Of a DNA stretch of 64,000 nucleotides, positions 20,118-29,599 are shown piece after piece. The DNA is taken from the NCBI RefSeq assembly GCF_004300825.1, contig NZ_CP036250.1, positions 2,536,001-2,600,000 on the forward strand, written 5' to 3'. The notes beneath the pieces are model-generated. The model did not search any database. It was not told where the DNA came from and saw only the letters and a program-made list of their open reading frames with translations. Origin of the DNA: Egicoccus halophilus (GTDB lineage Bacteria; Actinomycetota; Nitriliruptoria; Nitriliruptorales; Nitriliruptoraceae). Numbering within the stretch: position 1 is the first letter of the stretch; every line of letters starts with the position of its first letter. The position numbers and the translations under genes are program-made.

Positions 20118-20845
20118 GACGGCTCCGCCAGCGCGTAGCCGACGCCGTGGGCCGTCCGGATCCGATCGGCCCCCAGCTTGCGACGCAGCGAGGCGACGTG
20201 CGAGTCGACGGTGCGGGTCGCCGCGCCGTCGCGGTAGCCCCACACGTCGGCCAGCAGCTGCTCCCGGGTCCGCACGAGGCCCGGTCGTTCGGCGAGGCGG
20301 TGGAGCAGGTCGAACTCGGTCGCCGTCAACTCGACCGCCCGGTCGGCGAGCACGACCTGCCGGCGGGCCGGGTCGACAACGAGGTCGCCGACGACGAGCG
20401 GGGGTGGGATGGTCGGTGACACCGAGCCGTGCAGCGCCGCGGCCCGCTCGACGCGGCGCAGCAGCGCGGCGACCCGGGCGGCCAGCTCGCGCATGCTGAA
20501 CGGCTTGGTGAGGTAGTCGTCGGCCCCGACCCCGAGCCCGACGAGGACGTCGGTCTCGTCGTCGCGGGCGGTCAGCATGAGCACCGGAACGGGGCGTTCA
20601 CGTTGGATGCGCCGGCACACCTCGTGGCCGTCGATCCCGGGCAGCATGACGTCGAGCACGACCAGGTCGGGACGGACGCGCTCACAGAGGGCCACGCCGG
20701 CGAGGCCGTCGTAGGACACCTCGACACGGTGACCCTCGGCCTGCAGACGCTTCGCGACCGAGGTCGCGATCATGACCTCGTCCTCGACGACCACGATGGT
20801 GGCGGCGGTGGCGGGGGTGGCGGGGGTGGCGGGGGTGGCGTTCAT
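20114..20845 (-). CDS. OmpR/PhoB-family response regulator
   Basis: 243 residues. Receiver domain at about 16-130 with acidic pocket Glu21-Asp22, phospho-acceptor Asp65 in LVVLDVMLPG, Thr92 and Lys114 (LTKPF). A winged-helix DNA-binding domain covers about 150-240 (TEFDLLHRLAERPGLVRTREQLL, TRTVDSHVASLRRKL). ATG 20843-20845 begins an odd Ala-Thr-Pro repeat before the receiver. First gene of a three-gene operon; a GTGCAG direct repeat with 11-bp period lies 46 bp upstream, the spacing OmpR-type regulators prefer. Confidence 0.94.
   Translation of the reverse strand: MNATPATPATPATAATIVVVEDEVMIATSVAKRLQAEGHRVEVSYDGLAGVALCERVRPDLVVLDVMLPGIDGHEVCRRIQRERPVPVLMLTARDDETDVLVGLGVGADDYLTKPFSMRELAARVAALLRRVERAAALHGSVSPTIPPPLVVGDLVVDPARRQVVLADRAVELTATEFDLLHRLAERPGLVRTREQLLADVWGYRDGAATRTVDSHVASLRRKLGADRIRTAHGVGYALAEPS
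20802..20837. repeat. 9-bp tandem repeat at the start of the response-regulator gene
   Basis: Three perfect copies of GCGGGGGTG (20811-20837) after one degenerate copy (20802-20810). On the coding strand each unit reads GCCACCCCC or a register shift of it and encodes Ala-Thr-Pro, placing the repeat just after the start codon. Copy number changes would stay in frame. Confidence 0.85.
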
Positions 20846-20890
20846 GACCGGGACTCTACGAACCGGTTGTCGGCGTGCGATGGCGGCGAT

Positions 20891-20907
20891 GTGCAGATCT
20901 CGTGCAG
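20891..20907. promoter_or_regulatory. Candidate binding site for the adjacent response regulator
   Basis: Direct repeat GTGCAG-ATCTC-GTGCAG with 11-bp period between the divergent response-regulator and hutU genes. OmpR/PhoB-type proteins bind head-to-tail repeats at this spacing. It could serve autoregulation and possibly influence hutU. Confidence 0.45.
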
Positions 20908-21045
20908 GTGTGGATGGCGTCGCTCGTGACCACCGCGCCTGTCTCGGGTCCCAGACGGACCGGTAGGTCGTCGGGTACCGGCGCGCGCCCCGACGTGGTC
21001 GGATGTCGCCGAGCCCCGATCCCGCCCGCGAGAAGGTTCCGACGC

Positions 21046-22752
21046 ATGCCGACGACGTCCGGTCCCCGTCCTGTCCGTGCCGCCCGAGGCAGCATCCCGA
21101 CGGCCCGGTCGTGGCCGCAGGAGGCCGCGCTCCGGATGCTGTCCAACAACCTCGACCCCGAGGTGGCCGAGCATCCCGACGAACTGGTGGTCTACGGCGG
21201 TACCGGCAAGGCCGCCCGCGACTGGGCCAGCTTCGACGCGATCCAGCGCACGCTGACCGACCTGCGCGACGACGAGACGCTGCTGGTCCAGTCCGGCAAG
21301 CCGGTCGGCGTGATGCGCACCTCCGAGTGGGCCCCGCGGGTGCTGATCGCCAACAGCAACCTCGTGCCCGACTGGGCGAACTGGGACGAGTTCCGTCGGC
21401 TCGACGCGCTCGGGCTGACGATGTACGGCCAGATGACGGCCGGCTCGTGGATCTACATCGGTACCCAGGGGATCCTCCAGGGCACCTACGAGACCTTCGC
21501 CGCGGTGGCCGAGAAGCGCTTCGGCGGGACGCTCGGCGGGACCCTGACGCTGACGGCCGGGCTCGGCGGCATGGGCGGCGCGCAGCCACTGGCGGTCACC
21601 CTCAACGGCGGCGTCGCCCTGGTGGTCGAGTGCGACCCGTCGCGTATCGAGCGGCGGCTGCAGACCCGCTACCTCGACGAGCGGGCCGACGACCTCGACG
21701 ACGCGCTGCGCCGGGCCGAGGTGGCGGTGCGGGACCGTCGGGCGGTCTCGATCGGGTTGCTCGGCAACGCCGCCGACGTGGTGCCCGAGCTGTTGCGCCG
21801 CGGCGCACCGGTCGACATCGTGACCGACCAGACCTCCGCGCACGACCCGCTGGCCTACCTCCCCGCCGACGTCGCGTTCGACGACTGGAAGCCCGAACGC
21901 GAGGCCGACCCGGTCGGGTTCACCAAGCGGGCGCAGGCCTCGATGGCCACCCACGTCGAGGCGATGGTCGGGTTCGCCGACGCCGGTGCCGAGGTGTTCG
22001 ACTACGGCAACGCGCTGCGCGGCGAGGCCCGGGCCGGCGGCTACGGGCGCGCGTTCGACTACCCCGGGTTCGTCCCGGCCTACATCCGGCCGCTGTTCTG
22101 CGAGGGCAAGGGCCCGTTCCGGTGGGTGGCGCTCTCGGGTGACCCGGAGGACATCCACGCCACCGACGAGGCGGTCCTCGAGCTGTTCCCCGACGACGAC
22201 AAGCTCGGCCGGTGGATCCGCGCGGCGCAGGACCGGGTCGCCTTCCAGGGGCTGCCGTCGCGCATCTGCTGGCTCGGCCAGGGTGAACGCAGCCTGGCGG
22301 GCGAACGGTTCAACGAGATGGTCGCCGGCGGGGAGGTCGAGGCGCCGATCGTCATCGGCCGGGACCATCTGGACTGCGGCTCGGTCGCCTCTCCGCAGCG
22401 CGAGACCGAGGGCATGCTCGACGGCTCGGACGCGATCGCGGACTGGCCGCTGCTCAACGCGATGGTCAACGTCGCCTCGGGCGCCACGTGGGTGTCGATC
22501 CACCACGGGGGTGGGGTCGGCATGGGCCGCTCGATCCACGCCGGGCAGGTCACCGTCGCCGACGGGACCGACCTGGCCGCCGCCAAGCTCGAGCGCGTGC
22601 TGACCAACGACCCCGGCATGGGCGTGATCCGCCACGTCGACGCCGGCTACGACCGCGCCGTCGAGGTGGCCGAACAGCGGGGCGTGCGCGTGCCGATGCG
22701 CGAGGATGGGCCGCCTGGGAGCGAGCCCAACACGGAGGGCGGAGCATCGTGA
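21046..22752 (+). CDS. hutU: Urocanate hydratase
   Basis: Converts urocanate to 4-imidazolone-5-propionate with tightly bound NAD. The 568-residue protein matches the family (about 550-570). Conserved stretches include [42 protein letters not shown] (nucleotide-binding), and [11 protein letters not shown] near the C-terminus, with the active-site Cys region at [14 protein letters not shown] 21046 follows GAAGG and gives the PVRAARGS N-terminus usual in actinobacteria. First gene of hutU-M20 hydrolase-hutF-hutI; its stop overlaps the next start (GTGA). Confidence 0.96.
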   Translation: MPTTSGPRPVRAARGSIPTARSWPQEAALRMLSNNLDPEVAEHPDELVVYGGTGKAARDWASFDAIQRTLTDLRDDETLLVQSGKPVGVMRTSEWAPRVLIANSNLVPDWANWDEFRRLDALGLTMYGQMTAGSWIYIGTQGILQGTYETFAAVAEKRFGGTLGGTLTLTAGLGGMGGAQPLAVTLNGGVALVVECDPSRIERRLQTRYLDERADDLDDALRRAEVAVRDRRAVSIGLLGNAADVVPELLRRGAPVDIVTDQTSAHDPLAYLPADVAFDDWKPEREADPVGFTKRAQASMATHVEAMVGFADAGAEVFDYGNALRGEARAGGYGRAFDYPGFVPAYIRPLFCEGKGPFRWVALSGDPEDIHATDEAVLELFPDDDKLGRWIRAAQDRVAFQGLPSRICWLGQGERSLAGERFNEMVAGGEVEAPIVIGRDHLDCGSVASPQRETEGMLDGSDAIADWPLLNAMVNVASGATWVSIHHGGGVGMGRSIHAGQVTVADGTDLAAAKLERVLTNDPGMGVIRHVDAGYDRAVEVAEQRGVRVPMREDGPPGSEPNTEGGAS

Positions 22753-23939
22753 CGCGACGCGAGCGCACGTTCGAGTCGATGTGGGCGCAGCTGGCCGACA
22801 TCGGCCGCGAGCCGGCGGGCGGCTACCGCCGCTTCGTGTGGTCCGCCGCCGACCTCACGCTGCGCGAGTGGTTCGTCGGCGAGGCCAACGCCCGCGGTCT
22901 GGGCGTCCACGAGGACCGCGCGGGCAACCTGTGGGCCTGGTGGGGGGACCCGAGCGCCGGCAACGCGGTGGTGACGGGCAGCCACCTCGACTCGGTGCCC
23001 TCCGGCGGTGCGTTCGACGGGCCGCTCGGGGTCGTGTCCGCCTTCCTCGCCGTGGACCGGCTGCTCGAGCGCGGGACGATGCCGGACCGGCCGGTGGCGG
23101 TGGTCGCGTTCTCCGACGAGGAGGGCGGCCGCTACGGCATCGCCTGCGGCGGATCACGGATCCTGTCCGGGCTGTTGCCGGGCGGCCGGGCGCTGTCGCT
23201 CAAGGACGACGACGGGGTGCCGCAGTCGGACGCGCTGGTGGCCGCGGGCCGCTCGCTCGACGACTTCGGTGCCGACCCGGAGGTGCTCGGCAGGATCGGG
23301 ACGTTCGTCGAACTGCACGTCGAGCAGGGCCGGCGGCTGGTCGAGCTCGACGCGCCGGTCGGGGTGGCCTCGGCGATCCGCGGGCACGGCCGCTGGCGGT
23401 TCGACTTCGACGGCCGCCCCGACCACGCCGGCACGACCCGGCTCGAGGACCGCGCCGACCCGATGCTCGCGCAGGCCCGGCTGGTGCTGGCCGCCCGGGA
23501 GGCGGCGGAGCGGCACGGGTGCGTCGCCACGGTGGGCAAGGTGCTGGTCGACCCGAACGCGGTCAACGCGATCCCCTCGCGGGTGCGGGCGTGGCTCGAC
23601 GTACGCGGCGACGACGACGAGCTCGTGCACACGGTCGTCGAGGAACTGTCGCTGGCGGTGGCGGTCGAGGCCGTCGAGGAGTCATGGACGCCCCGGGTCG
23701 ACTTCGAGGTCGGCCTGCGCGACCGGCTCGCCGCCGGGTTGGGCGGCGTGCCGGTGCTGCCGACCGGCGCCGGGCACGACGCGGGCATCCTCGCCTCGGT
23801 GGGGATCGACGCGGCGATGCTGTTTGTGCGCAATCCCACCGGCGTGTCCCACGCCCCCGACGAGTTCGCCGAGACCGCCGACTGCCTCGCCGGCGTCGAC
23901 GCGCTCACCACCGTGCTGGGAGACCTCGCGTGGACGTGA
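22749..23939 (+). CDS. M20-family amidohydrolase in the hut operon (allantoate amidohydrolase-like)
   Basis: A 396-residue zinc hydrolase of the M20 allantoate amidohydrolase/N-carbamoyl amino-acid hydrolase group. Metal ligands are visible: His79 and Asp90 in [15 protein letters not shown], Glu124-Glu125 in SDEEGG, His190 in ELHVEQG, and a C-terminal His in [12 protein letters not shown]. It sits between hutU and hutF, overlapping both. No HutG formylglutamate deformylase is visible here, so I infer that this enzyme removes the formyl group from N-formylglutamate made by HutF. By sequence alone, annotation as allantoate amidohydrolase is equally natural, but no purine-degradation gene is nearby. 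Confidence 0.88.
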   Translation: MTRRERTFESMWAQLADIGREPAGGYRRFVWSAADLTLREWFVGEANARGLGVHEDRAGNLWAWWGDPSAGNAVVTGSHLDSVPSGGAFDGPLGVVSAFLAVDRLLERGTMPDRPVAVVAFSDEEGGRYGIACGGSRILSGLLPGGRALSLKDDDGVPQSDALVAAGRSLDDFGADPEVLGRIGTFVELHVEQGRRLVELDAPVGVASAIRGHGRWRFDFDGRPDHAGTTRLEDRADPMLAQARLVLAAREAAERHGCVATVGKVLVDPNAVNAIPSRVRAWLDVRGDDDELVHTVVEELSLAVAVEAVEESWTPRVDFEVGLRDRLAAGLGGVPVLPTGAGHDAGILASVGIDAAMLFVRNPTGVSHAPDEFAETADCLAGVDALTTVLGDLAWT

Positions 23940-25306
23940 GCCGGTGGGTGTGCGAACTGGCCGTGCTGCCGTCCGGCGAGGTGGCACGCGAGGTGGTCGT
24001 CGAGGTCGCCGACGGCCGCTTCACGCGCGTCCAGCCCGGCGGTGAGGTGCCGGTCGGCGCTCGTCGTCTGCGGGGGCTGGTGCTGCCGGGGATGGCGGAC
24101 GCGCACAGTCATGCGTTCCACCGGGCGCTGCGGGGACGCACGCACGCCGGGCGTGGATCGTTCTGGACCTGGCGCGAGCAGATGTACGGCCTGGCCGGCC
24201 GCCTCACGACGGAGACCTACCTGCCGCTGGCGCGGGCCGCCTTCGCCGAAGGCGTGCTGGCCGGGTTCACGTCGGTGGGCGAGTTCGCCTACCTGCACCA
24301 CGCGCCCGACGGCACGCGGTACGCCGACCCGAACGAACTCGGTCACGTGCTGGTGCAGGCCGCACGGGAGGCCGGGGTGCGGATCGGACTGCTCGACACC
24401 TGCTACCTCACCGGCGGGGTGGAGCCGGGTGGGCACGGCGGCACACCCGTGCCGTTGGCGGGTGCGCAGGCCCGGTTCGGCGACGGCACGGCGGACGCGT
24501 GGGCGCAGCGGGTGTCGGCGCTGGCGTCGGCGTACGCCGACGCCGACGACGTGGTGGTCGGCGCGGCGATCCACTCGGTTCGGGCGGTCCCGGCCGACGC
24601 GCTGGCCGTCGTGGCCGGGTGGGCCGAGGACGCCGGTGCGCCGCTGCACGCCCACGTCTCCGAGCAGCCGGCGGAGAACGAGGCCTGCCACGCCATCCAC
24701 GGCACCACCCCGACACAGTTGCTCTACGACCACGGCGTGCTCTCGGAGCAGTTCACCGCCGTCCACGCCACGCACGTGACGCCGGAGGACCGGGCGGTGC
24801 TCGGCGAGGCGCGTGCCTACGTCTGCTTCTGCCCCACGACCGAACGCGACCTGGCGGACGGGATCGGGCCGGTGCGCGAACTGCTCGACGCCGGCGCCCG
24901 GCTGACGTTCGGCTCCGACAGCCGCGCGGTCGTCGACCCGTTCGAGGAGGCCCGCGCCGTCGAACTGCACGCCCGGCTGTCGACGCTGCAGCGCGGCGTG
25001 CTGGGTAGCGAGGAGCTGCTGGCGGGCCTGACCGTCGACGGTCACGCATCGTTGGGGTTCGTCGACGCCGGCCGTCTCGAGGCCGGGGCCCGTGCGGACC
25101 TGGTGGCGCTGTCGCTCGGGTCGGTGCGCACCGCCGGCGCTCCCGCGGACGCGCCCGTCGACACGGCGCTGTTCGCCGCGTCCGCCGCCGACGTGACCGA
25201 CGTGGTCGTCGACGGCCGCGAGGTGGTCGTCGACGGCCGGCACGTCCTGGGCGACGTCGCCGCGATGCTGACCGAGGCGATCGCGACCGCCCACCAGGAG
25301 GCCTGA
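23930..25306 (+). CDS. hutF: Formimidoylglutamate deiminase
   Basis: Hydrolyses N-formimino-L-glutamate to N-formyl-L-glutamate and ammonia. This 458-residue amidohydrolase-superfamily protein shows the HutF variant of the metal motif, [15 protein letters not shown], followed by [31 protein letters not shown] and [15 protein letters not shown] choose GTG 23930 because GGGAG sits seven bases upstream; GTG 23936 would give a GTGA overlap with the preceding stop but sits too far from that site. The stop is followed four bases later by the hutI start. Confidence 0.94.
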   Translation: MDVSRWVCELAVLPSGEVAREVVVEVADGRFTRVQPGGEVPVGARRLRGLVLPGMADAHSHAFHRALRGRTHAGRGSFWTWREQMYGLAGRLTTETYLPLARAAFAEGVLAGFTSVGEFAYLHHAPDGTRYADPNELGHVLVQAAREAGVRIGLLDTCYLTGGVEPGGHGGTPVPLAGAQARFGDGTADAWAQRVSALASAYADADDVVVGAAIHSVRAVPADALAVVAGWAEDAGAPLHAHVSEQPAENEACHAIHGTTPTQLLYDHGVLSEQFTAVHATHVTPEDRAVLGEARAYVCFCPTTERDLADGIGPVRELLDAGARLTFGSDSRAVVDPFEEARAVELHARLSTLQRGVLGSEELLAGLTVDGHASLGFVDAGRLEAGARADLVALSLGSVRTAGAPADAPVDTALFAASAADVTDVVVDGREVVVDGRHVLGDVAAMLTEAIATAHQEA

Positions 25307-25310
25307 GACC

Positions 25311-26477
25311 GTGGCGAGCGTGCTGTACGACAACATCGGTGAGCTGGTCACCAACGACCCGACGCACGGCGGCGCTTCGTTGCTCGGACTGCGCCGCGAC
25401 GCTGCCGTGGTGGTCGAGGACGGCGTGGTCGCCTGGGTCGGTGCCGCTGGCGGAGCGTCACCGGCCGACGAGCGGGTCGATCTGCTGGGCCGGTGCGTGC
25501 TGCCGGCGTTCGTGGACGGCCACACCCACCTGGTGTTCGACGGCGACCGGGCGCAGGAGTTCGCCGCCCGCATGGCCGGCGAGCCGTACGCCGCCGGCGG
25601 GATCCGCACCACGGTCGCGGCGACCCGTGCCGCTTCCGCGGAAGCGCTGCTGGCGTCGGCGACGACGCGGCTGGACGAGGCCCGCCGGCAGGGCACCGGC
25701 CTGGTCGAGGTCAAGTCCGGTTACGGGCTCGACGTCGAGACCGAGGTCAAGATGCTGCAGGTCGCCCGGCAGCTGACCGACGAGACCACGTTCCTCGGTG
25801 CGCACGTGGTGCCGGCCGAGTGGCAGCACGACCCGGACGGCTACGTCGGGTTGGTGTGCGGCGAGATGCTCGACGCGTGCGCGCCGCTGGTGAGGTGGAT
25901 CGACGTCTTCGTCGAGGACGGCGCGTTCGGGGCCGAGGCGGCCCGCGCGATCCTGCGCGCCGGGCAGGCCGCGGGCCTGGGCCTGCGCGTCCACGCCAAC
26001 CAGCTGCGGCCCGGCCCGGGCGTGCGGTTGGCGTGCGAGCTCGGCGCGGCCAGTGCCGACCACTGCACGCACCTGACCGACGCGGACGTGCAGGCGCTGG
26101 CGGACAGCGGCACGGTGGCGACGCTGGTACCGGGGGCGGACTTCTCCACCCGCTCGCCGGTGTACCCCGACGGACGCAAGCTCTGGGACGCCGGGGCGAC
26201 GGTGGCGCTGGCGACGGACTGCAACCCCGGGACGAGCTACACGACCTCGATGCCGTTCGTGATCGCGCTGGCCGTGCGCGAGTGCCACCTGACGCCGAGC
26301 GAAGCCGTCTGGGCCGCCACCGCCGGCGCCGCCCGCTCGCTGCGCCGTGACGACGTCGGCCGCGTCGCCGTCGGTGACGCGGCGGCACTCACCGTGGTCG
26401 ACGCCCCGACCCACCTCCACCTCGCCTACCGCCCCGCCGTCCCCCTCACGAGGGTCCTGGCGGCGACCACGCCGTAG
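25311..26477 (+). CDS. hutI: Imidazolonepropionase
   Basis: Opens the ring of 4-imidazolone-5-propionate to N-formimino-L-glutamate, between HutU and HutF. The 388-residue metallo-amidohydrolase has the zinc motif [13 protein letters not shown], then [37 protein letters not shown] and ATDCNPGTS, all HutI hallmarks. GTG start at 25311, four bases after hutF. Last gene of the operon; no hutG follows, the next gene being an acetyltransferase with its own ribosome site. Confidence 0.96.
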   Translation: MASVLYDNIGELVTNDPTHGGASLLGLRRDAAVVVEDGVVAWVGAAGGASPADERVDLLGRCVLPAFVDGHTHLVFDGDRAQEFAARMAGEPYAAGGIRTTVAATRAASAEALLASATTRLDEARRQGTGLVEVKSGYGLDVETEVKMLQVARQLTDETTFLGAHVVPAEWQHDPDGYVGLVCGEMLDACAPLVRWIDVFVEDGAFGAEAARAILRAGQAAGLGLRVHANQLRPGPGVRLACELGAASADHCTHLTDADVQALADSGTVATLVPGADFSTRSPVYPDGRKLWDAGATVALATDCNPGTSYTTSMPFVIALAVRECHLTPSEAVWAATAGAARSLRRDDVGRVAVGDAAALTVVDAPTHLHLAYRPAVPLTRVLAATTP

Positions 26478-26556
26478 TCTCCGCCCGGGGTGCGACCCGG
26501 CGACGCGCTCCACCAGCGGCCGGTGACACGAGAGACGGCCGGTCAGGAGACCGCCC

Positions 26557-26943
26557 GTGTGGCGAGGACGTGTGACGAACGAGGAACTCAACGCCCTGCA
26601 TGCCGAGGGTCTCGACCACCCCTGCCTCGACGACGACTGGGTGACCCGGCTCGAGCGTCACAGCCTCGGCTGGGTCGTCGCCCGGGACGACGACGGCCAG
26701 CTCGTCGGGTTCGTGAACGTGGCGTGGGACGGGGGCGTGCACGCCTTCGTGCTCGACACCCTCGTCGCCGCATCGCACCGGCACCGTGGCATCGGGCAGG
26801 CACTCGTGCGGCGAGCCGTCGACGGTGCCAGGGAGGCCGGCTGCGCCTGGTTGCACGTCGACTGGGACGGCGGTCTCGACCGGTTCTACCTCGACCGCTG
26901 CGGGTTCGTCCCCACCGCCGCCGGCTTGCACCGGCTGCGCTGA
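26557..26943 (+). CDS. GNAT-family N-acetyltransferase
   Basis: A compact 128-residue single GNAT domain. The acetyl-CoA pyrophosphate loop is ASHRHRGIGQALVRRA (about residues 70-85), preceded by strand GVHAFVLDTLV and followed by the terminal FYLDRCGF motif. The GTG start at 26557 follows AGGAG. Substrate is unknown: it could modify an amino acid, antibiotic or protein N-terminus. It lies 79 bp after hutI on the same strand and might be read through from it, but nothing in the sequence links it to histidine. Confidence 0.85.
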   Translation: MWRGRVTNEELNALHAEGLDHPCLDDDWVTRLERHSLGWVVARDDDGQLVGFVNVAWDGGVHAFVLDTLVAASHRHRGIGQALVRRAVDGAREAGCAWLHVDWDGGLDRFYLDRCGFVPTAAGLHRLR

Positions 26944-27175
26944 GCACCGCCGCGGTGAGCGCACGGGTGACCCGGTCCCCGCCGCCCTCCTCGAACCGTT
27001 GCTGCGCGCCGGCTCTCGGCATTCGCTGCCCGGTCGGGGCCCGCGCGTAGACGCCGGGGCGGTCACGTGGTTCCGCGAGCTGGACGCGACGACGACCGGC
27101 GGCGGTCCCCACGTCGCGGGTCCCGGCCTAGCGTGAGGACACCGCACCCACCGACCGATCCTGGAGCAGCAGCCG

Positions 27176-27481
27176 ATGAGCACCAAGGCCGACGGCGACC
27201 GCGCCGTGGCCGAGCGCATCCACGTGCTGGTGACGACCAACGCCCCGGAACTGGCACCCAAGCTGTGGTACGGCCAGCCCGCCTACGCCCGCAAGGGCAA
27301 GGTCGTGTGCTTCCTCCGCAGCGGGCAGGACGACCAGGAGCGCTATTCGACGTTCGGCTTCACGCCGGAGGCGAACCTCGACGACGAACGCGGTCTGTGG
27401 CCGACCTCGTACGCCGTCATCGAGCTCACCGACGACGCGGAGCAGGTGATCGCCGAGCTGGTGCAGCAGGCGGTGCGCTGA
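27176..27481 (+). CDS. DUF1801-family small protein
   Basis: A 101-residue protein with the KLWYGQPAYARKGKVVCFLR core followed by STFGFTPEANLDDERGLWPTSYAV, which places it in the DUF1801/YdhG-like group (some members are called iron chaperones on thin evidence). It is shorter than typical members (about 120-140), being truncated before the usual N-terminal helix. A TAGCGT box at 27129-27134 lies about 45 bp upstream, and GGAGCAG precedes ATG 27176. Function unknown. Confidence 0.8.
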   Translation: MSTKADGDRAVAERIHVLVTTNAPELAPKLWYGQPAYARKGKVVCFLRSGQDDQERYSTFGFTPEANLDDERGLWPTSYAVIELTDDAEQVIAELVQQAVR

Positions 27482-27593
27482 CGCACACCCGCCCGTCCTT
27501 GGTCACCTGCCACGTGAACGGGTCGTCCTCCAGCCCCACGAGGCCTCCGGTATCCGGGCGGTGCGCTCACCGCGAGCCAGGCAGCAGCGCACG

Positions 27594-27632
27594 CTCGGCG
27601 CGACCCGGCAGCGCAGACCGGGTCGCGCCGAG
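27594..27632. terminator. Bidirectional hairpin terminator
   Basis: Perfect 15-bp stem CTCGGCGCGACCCGG (27594-27608) with 27618-27632, nine-base loop. It lies between two convergent genes (DUF1801 and the flavoprotein), the natural place for a shared terminator. Confidence 0.75.
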
Positions 27633-27647
27633 GCAGGCGCTGCTCGG

Positions 27648-29321
27648 CTACGCCGTCGCCGGCGCCGTCGTCCGGCTGGACAGATGCCGGACGGCGAGCG
27701 AGCCGAACGTCACCGCCGAGCCGATGGTCGCGCCCGGGCCGGGATAGACCTTGCCGAAGGCGTTGGCGGCCACGTTGCCGGTCGCGTAGAGCCCGTCGAT
27801 CGCGGTGCCGTCGGCGCGCAGCACGCGGGCGTGCTCGTCGGCCCGCAGACCGCCGCAGGTCCCGAGGTCCCCGGGCACCACCTTGACGGCGTAGAACGGA
27901 CCGTGCTCGATCGGGGCCAGGCACGGGTTCGGGCTCACGGTCGGGTCGCCGTAGTAGCGGTCGTAGGCGCTCTTGCCCTTGCCGAAGTCCTCGTCGTGTC
28001 CGTGCCGCGCGAGCAGGTTGAACCGCTCGATGGTGGCCTCGAGGCGCTGCGGCGGCAGTCCGACCGCGGCGGCGAGGGTCTCGACGCTGTCCGCCCGGTG
28101 CACCACGCCCGCGTCGTACCACGCCTTGGGCAGCGGCTGCCGCGGCAGGATCCCGCCGCCGAACGCGTAGCGGTTGCGGTAGCGCTGGTCGAAGACGAGC
28201 CAGGCCGGCACGTGCGGGTCGTCGTCGCGGTGCGCACCCAGGATCTCCTGGCCCGCCTCCATGTAGGACATCGCCTCGTTGAAGAAACGTTCCCCGGCGG
28301 CGTTGACGATGATCGAGCCGGGCAGGGACCGCTCGGCGAGCAGCGGCGCCGGCATCCTCCCCGGCGTCGGGATGCACGGGAACCACCACGCCTGGTCCAT
28401 CAGGTCGAGGTCGGCGCCGATCCGGTCCGCCAGCCGGATCACGTCGCCGGTGTTGTCCCGGTGCGCCGAGCTCCACTCGGTGTCGAGCACCGGTGACTGG
28501 TACTCGTGGCGCATCTGCTGGTTGCGTTCGAACCCGCCGGCGGCCAGCACGACACCGGCCGCGGCGCGCACCTCGGTGGCCTCGCCGTCGAGCTCGACGA
28601 CGACACCGACCACCCGGCCGTCCTCGATCAGCAGGTCGCGCAGGGGCGCGGAGGTCCGCAGCGTCACCCCCGCGGCGTGCAGTCCCAGACGCAGGCCGGC
28701 GATCAGCGCCTGTCCCCCGGCGATCCACTCGTGGCCGGCGGCCTTGCCACCCAGCCCCTTCGCCAGTGCCGACGCGCCGGCCCACACGCCCCTGGGCTTG
28801 CGGGCTGCCAGGTTCATCCACTTGTAGGCCGACGAGGTGACCGGCATCGGGAAGGGCGCTTCGAGGGCCGGCGGGTTCAGCCGGTCACGGTCCGACCCCA
28901 GCCGGGTGGCATCGAACGGGGCCGGCTCGATGGAGCGGCCGATCGCCGAGCCACCCGGCAGCTCCGGGTAGTAGTCGGCGTACTCGCGCATGTGGGTGAA
29001 CGCGAGCGGCGTGGCCCGCCGGAGCAGGTCGGTTGCCTCGGGCGCGTGGTCGACGAACGCCGCGAGGCGGGCCTCGGGCACGTCGTCGCCGACGGTGTGC
29101 CGCAGGTAGGTCAACACCCGCTCGCGGGTGTCGGTCAGCCCACGCTCGGCCAACACGCTGTTGCGGGGCAGCCACATCCCGCCGCCCGACAGCGCCGTCG
29201 AGCCGCCGTAGTGCGGTGACTTCTCGAACAGGACCGTGCGCATGCCCGCACGGGCGCCGGCGAGCGCGGCGGCCATGCCACCACCTCCGGAGCCGATCAC
29301 GACCAGGTCCACGTTGCGCAT
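27648..29321 (-). CDS. FAD-dependent oxidoreductase, 3-ketosteroid 1-dehydrogenase-like
   Basis: A 557-residue flavoprotein of the KstD/fumarate-reductase flavoprotein family. The FAD-binding Rossmann motif is VIGSGGGGMAAALAGARAG (about residues 8-26). GGSTALSGGGMWLP, YADYYPELPGG and NAFGKVYPGPGATIG are typical of 3-ketosteroid delta1-dehydrogenases, the last holding a Tyr and Gly spaced as in KstD active sites. Start ATG 29319-29321 follows GAGGAAG. No other steroid-degradation gene is in the window, so the substrate could be another 3-keto compound. Divergent from the GH13 gene. Confidence 0.87.
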   Translation of the reverse strand: MRNVDLVVIGSGGGGMAAALAGARAGMRTVLFEKSPHYGGSTALSGGGMWLPRNSVLAERGLTDTRERVLTYLRHTVGDDVPEARLAAFVDHAPEATDLLRRATPLAFTHMREYADYYPELPGGSAIGRSIEPAPFDATRLGSDRDRLNPPALEAPFPMPVTSSAYKWMNLAARKPRGVWAGASALAKGLGGKAAGHEWIAGGQALIAGLRLGLHAAGVTLRTSAPLRDLLIEDGRVVGVVVELDGEATEVRAAAGVVLAAGGFERNQQMRHEYQSPVLDTEWSSAHRDNTGDVIRLADRIGADLDLMDQAWWFPCIPTPGRMPAPLLAERSLPGSIIVNAAGERFFNEAMSYMEAGQEILGAHRDDDPHVPAWLVFDQRYRNRYAFGGGILPRQPLPKAWYDAGVVHRADSVETLAAAVGLPPQRLEATIERFNLLARHGHDEDFGKGKSAYDRYYGDPTVSPNPCLAPIEHGPFYAVKVVPGDLGTCGGLRADEHARVLRADGTAIDGLYATGNVAANAFGKVYPGPGATIGSAVTFGSLAVRHLSSRTTAPATA

Positions 29322-29599
29322 CGAGTTCTTCCTCGTTCGTCGCATCCGGCGCAGTCTCCCACGTCGCGACACGCGTCCTTCAGGGGCGAAGGTCACCGTC
29401 GGGCCGGCCTGACGGCCGCGACGGGCCCAGCTCGCGTTCGCGGTGGATCGCCAGCCGCGCCCACGGTCGTACGGTCCGGTCGCGACCATGGTGCGGCGGT
29501 GACCGGGTTGGCAGCCTCGCATCGCGCACCGCACCGCGACACCCCCACGCCGCGGACCCACGACGCACCCCGGGGACGCCACACGACGAGAGGCACGGC

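Noticed and set aside
22749-23939. Plain allantoate amidohydrolase from a purine-degradation pathway.
   Set aside because: No uricase, allantoinase or ureidoglycolate gene is nearby, and it overlaps hutU and hutF in an otherwise complete hut operon.
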